DNA from: Bacteroidetes bacterium 4572_112
GTDB lineage: Bacteria; Bacteroidota; Bacteroidia; Bacteroidales; UBA1556
Assembly (NCBI GenBank): GCA_002254285.1
Contig: NIUZ01000168.1
Coordinates: 1-7,878 of the forward strand
Length of the DNA stretch: 7,878 nt
Direction: 5' to 3'
Part shown: positions 5,767 through 7,878 of the stretch, piece by piece
Layout: each line of letters opens with the position of its first letter
How positions within the stretch are numbered: position 1 is the first letter of the stretch
Notes under the pieces: model-generated
Databases searched by the model: none
Seen by the model: only the letters and a program-made list of their open reading frames with translations
What the model was told of the DNA's origin: nothing
Translations under genes and position numbers: made by a program

Positions 5767-7587
5767 CTATTTTAGAGTTTTTTCAATTTTACTTATAACA
5801 TTTATCGATTTGCTATAAATATCGCTAATACCCTTTTGCTCACTTTTAGGAGCATATCTTGCGTATTCACACTGTTCTATAAGTCCTGCAATTTCGTTAA
5901 TATCGTTATCGTCAATATTTTGCTCTTTAAGTTTGCTCTTTGCTATATCCATTGATAAGTCTGACAGGCTAATGGCAAACTTATCTGACAAATATCCCCA
6001 AAGTGCTTTTGATGTTTCTTCATAAAAAAGTGCATCATCATTGCTTTCCATAGCTTTCTTGGCTACTTTAAGTCGCTTTTTAGCCATTTTAGTTGCTTTC
6101 TTCAATCGCATTAGTGACTTATTTGAGAACTTACGTTCTTGCTTTTTGATCATAATGATTATTAGCACCGCAAAAATAGGGGATAGTAACATCCATAGTA
6201 AATGCGAAAGGGAATTAAAACTATGAAAGCCTTTTTTGTTAACATCTCCAATTTGTAATTGTATATGCCGAATATCTTTACCAACATACTTAATCTCGTC
6301 GCGACTAACTGCGGCATTGCCTCTAGAATTAGCTACTCCACCTTCGCCACGCAGTACGCTTATATTTATATCCTTAGATTTACTGGTTTCAAATTGCTCA
6401 GTTTTTGGATTAAAATATGTAAAACCAAAACTAGGAATTACAAAATCGCCTTCATTACCAGGAATTATTAAGTATTCGTATGTTTTAGAGCCACTTACAC
6501 CTTTAGTGCTACGCGTAATACTCTTTGATACTTTGGGATCATAAACCTCAAAATCAGGTGGAAATTCAATCTTAGGCAAATCCAATAACCCTATATTTCC
6601 TTTTCCGCTAATCTTAATTTTTAGATTTAAAGCATCATTGGTTTTCAGTTCAGTTTTGTCAATGGTGGTAGTCATTTTAAAATCACCAACAATACCATTA
6701 AAGCTACTTGGCCTTTTTGCAGGAAGTGGCTTTACATTAATTTTCACTTTTGCAGATTTAAGCTTAAGCTCTTGATTATCGTAATATTGTACTACATTGC
6801 CATACATCATTTGCTCCATACGGTCGCGAGCACGGCGTTTCTTTATTAACTGAACTATAATATCCAAATTTGATTTTCCTATAATAAGTTCGCCACTTTT
6901 TTGAGGAAATAGTATGGATTTCTTAAGTGTTACCACATTATACTTCACTCCATTAATTACCTCTGTTTCTAATTTCAAGTCGCCAATGTCAATAATCTCT
7001 TTATAGAAATTCTTAAGTGCAGGTTCCTTAAAATCAGTGATATTTGCAATACGCTCTTTAGAATAAAGCTTTTGTGTAAGAATAATTGGCTCGCCCATAT
7101 ACACACTTTTGTTGCTTACTATGGACTTAATAAATACATTGCCTTCAGCTTTAAAATCGGGATTAATGATTTCTGCTTGTGTGGTATTTCCATCAACACT
7201 TTTTATAACCTCTATTTTAAGTTCTACTGTTTTATGTATTTTATCGTCTATCTCAATACGTGCTGCAGGTAGGGTATAAGTGCCAATTTTTGTAGCTCTA
7301 AGATAATAAGTATATGATTTTACGCTACTGCGTGATGTACGCCCATTTACTATTGACATACTAGTTTGAGAGCTCACACTTGGGCCACCCAAGAGCTGAA
7401 AGTTCTTAAATTCTGGCCCCTGAAAATCTCCATCATGGTCACAGGTGTAGGTAACCCTAAATTGAGCCTGATGTTCGACCTTTCGAGGTGCATCAACGGT
7501 AAATTTAACACCCTGACTGTATGCTGAAAAGCTACTGCTTATCAAAACTACCAAAAGTATTAATGTGTTTTTATATATCTTATACAT
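5767..7587 (-). CDS. batD: BatD: membrane-anchored periplasmic protein of the Bat operon
   Basis: BatD-family (oxygen tolerance) protein of 606 residues. It has a signal peptide (1-25, ending AYSQ), a large beta-rich periplasmic region (about 26-460) opening with VKFTVDAPRKVEHQAQFRVTYT, a repeat-like second section around NPDFKAEGNVFIKSIVSNKSVYMGEPI (142-168), GIVGDFKMTTTIDKTEL (298-314), one transmembrane helix (about 463-480), and a basic, helical cytoplasmic tail (481-606) with DDALFYEETSKALWGYLSDK (517-536). The family is thought to work with MoxR ATPase and VWA-domain BatA/BatB proteins, which would be expected beyond the right edge. It lies 22 bases after the batC stop and 7 bases before batE. 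Family assignment rests on size, architecture and position between batC and batE; the molecular function is unknown. Confidence 0.93.
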   Translation of the reverse strand: MYKIYKNTLILLVVLISSSFSAYSQGVKFTVDAPRKVEHQAQFRVTYTCDHDGDFQGPEFKNFQLLGGPSVSSQTSMSIVNGRTSRSSVKSYTYYLRATKIGTYTLPAARIEIDDKIHKTVELKIEVIKSVDGNTTQAEIINPDFKAEGNVFIKSIVSNKSVYMGEPIILTQKLYSKERIANITDFKEPALKNFYKEIIDIGDLKLETEVINGVKYNVVTLKKSILFPQKSGELIIGKSNLDIIVQLIKKRRARDRMEQMMYGNVVQYYDNQELKLKSAKVKINVKPLPAKRPSSFNGIVGDFKMTTTIDKTELKTNDALNLKIKISGKGNIGLLDLPKIEFPPDFEVYDPKVSKSITRSTKGVSGSKTYEYLIIPGNEGDFVIPSFGFTYFNPKTEQFETSKSKDINISVLRGEGGVANSRGNAAVSRDEIKYVGKDIRHIQLQIGDVNKKGFHSFNSLSHLLWMLLSPIFAVLIIIMIKKQERKFSNKSLMRLKKATKMAKKRLKVAKKAMESNDDALFYEETSKALWGYLSDKFAISLSDLSMDIAKSKLKEQNIDDNDINEIAGLIEQCEYARYAPKSEQKGISDIYSKSINVISKIEKTLK

Positions 7588-7609
7588 ATTGTTTAAATAT
7601 CAATATTTA

Positions 7610-7878
7610 TTACCAATCTTTCTCTGTTTTAACAGCTTTTACTCTAGCTTTCTTTTTTTCAAGCTTCTCCTTAGTTTCCTTCTCTTTCTCCGCTACAGCA
7701 CGCAATAAACGCTCTGTCTCCTTCTTATCCATAGTTCGCTTCTCATCCTGCTGCTCTCCTTTATCCTTATCTTTATCCTTGTCCTCATCCTCATCCCCTT
7801 TATCCTTATCCTTATCTCCTTTATCCTTTTCTTCGTCCCCTTTATCCTTATCTCCTTTATCCTTATCCTTATCCTTAT
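7610..7878 (-). CDS. batC: BatC C-terminal end (partial, 5' end beyond window)
   Basis: I translated 88 residues to a TAA at 7610. The first 40 complete residues (7757-7876) consist only of Lys (15), Asp (16), Gly (5) and Glu (4), a flexible charged linker. The last 48 residues form a highly charged helix with KKETERLLRAVAEKEKETKE and end in KTEKDW. BatC proteins of Bacteroidota are TPR proteins whose C-terminus has this kind of charged linker, an xxERLLxAxxxKEK helix and a final DW/NW. The TPRs lie outside the window. Position directly upstream of batD supports the call. The low-complexity linker alone would not identify it; the tail plus gene order does. Confidence 0.85.
   Translation of the reverse strand, partial: KDKDKDKGDKDKGDEEKDKGDKDKDKGDEDEDKDKDKDKGEQQDEKRTMDKKETERLLRAVAEKEKETKEKLEKKKARVKAVKTEKDW
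7757..7878 (-). repeat. In-frame GATAAG/GATAAA hexanucleotide repeats encoding a Lys-Asp linker in batC
   Basis: The minus strand is built from GATAAG or GATAAA units interrupted by GGA, GGG, GAG and GAA codons, giving (KD)n blocks separated by G or E. A 12-residue-scale pattern of KDKDKG-D blocks recurs. Units are six bases, so gain or loss keeps the frame and alters only linker length. The repeat continues to the window edge and may extend beyond it. Confidence 0.85.

Noticed and set aside
6236..6544. 102-codon open frame on the plus strand
   Set aside because: It is antisense to batD, whose signal peptide, membrane span and conserved tail are in the minus frame; the plus product looks like shadow coding.
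7757..7878. CRISPR array or tandem noncoding repeat
   Set aside because: Units are six bases, in frame and translated as a Lys-Asp linker; there are no spacers.

Overview
This is an AT-rich window in which every gene reads on the minus strand. Several features point to a member of the Bacteroidota, probably Bacteroidales or a close relative. Two intergenic regions carry TAnnTTTG promoter boxes typical of that phylum, ribosome binding sites are AT-rich leaders without a Shine-Dalgarno stretch, and the right half holds a batC-batD-batE segment. There is no rRNA, tRNA, CRISPR array, insertion sequence or prophage gene. The content looks like ordinary chromosomal housekeeping DNA.

Layout, in the direction of transcription (right to left). 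The 3' end of batC (a lysine/aspartate repeat linker and the conserved tail) enters from the right edge. It is followed by batD (signal peptide, large periplasmic region, one membrane span, cytoplasmic tail) and batE (signal peptide, TPRs, two membrane spans, SH3-like domain). These form one tightly spaced operon. A 90-base gap with a promoter then leads to a two-domain FKBP-type prolyl isomerase. Its last codons run through an intrinsic terminator and stop 6 bases before pyrB. pyrB and pyrI encode the catalytic and regulatory chains of an E. coli-like aspartate transcarbamoylase, closed by a strong terminator. A new promoter serves a long-chain acyl-CoA ligase/AMP-forming synthetase. A long AT-rich inverted repeat separates it from dprA, which appears to start at TTG and leaves the window at the left edge before its C-terminal domain.

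Functionally there are three unrelated blocks. BatC/D/E are envelope proteins usually linked to MoxR and VWA-domain partners. PyrB and PyrI carry out and regulate the first committed step of pyrimidine synthesis. The acyl ligase and DprA serve fatty-acid activation and handling of incoming single-stranded DNA. I see no clearly new multi-gene system. The most interesting points are the terminator built into the end of the FKBP gene just upstream of pyrB, the hexanucleotide repeat in batC, two start-site corrections (acyl ligase, dprA), and the 19-bp dyad before dprA.
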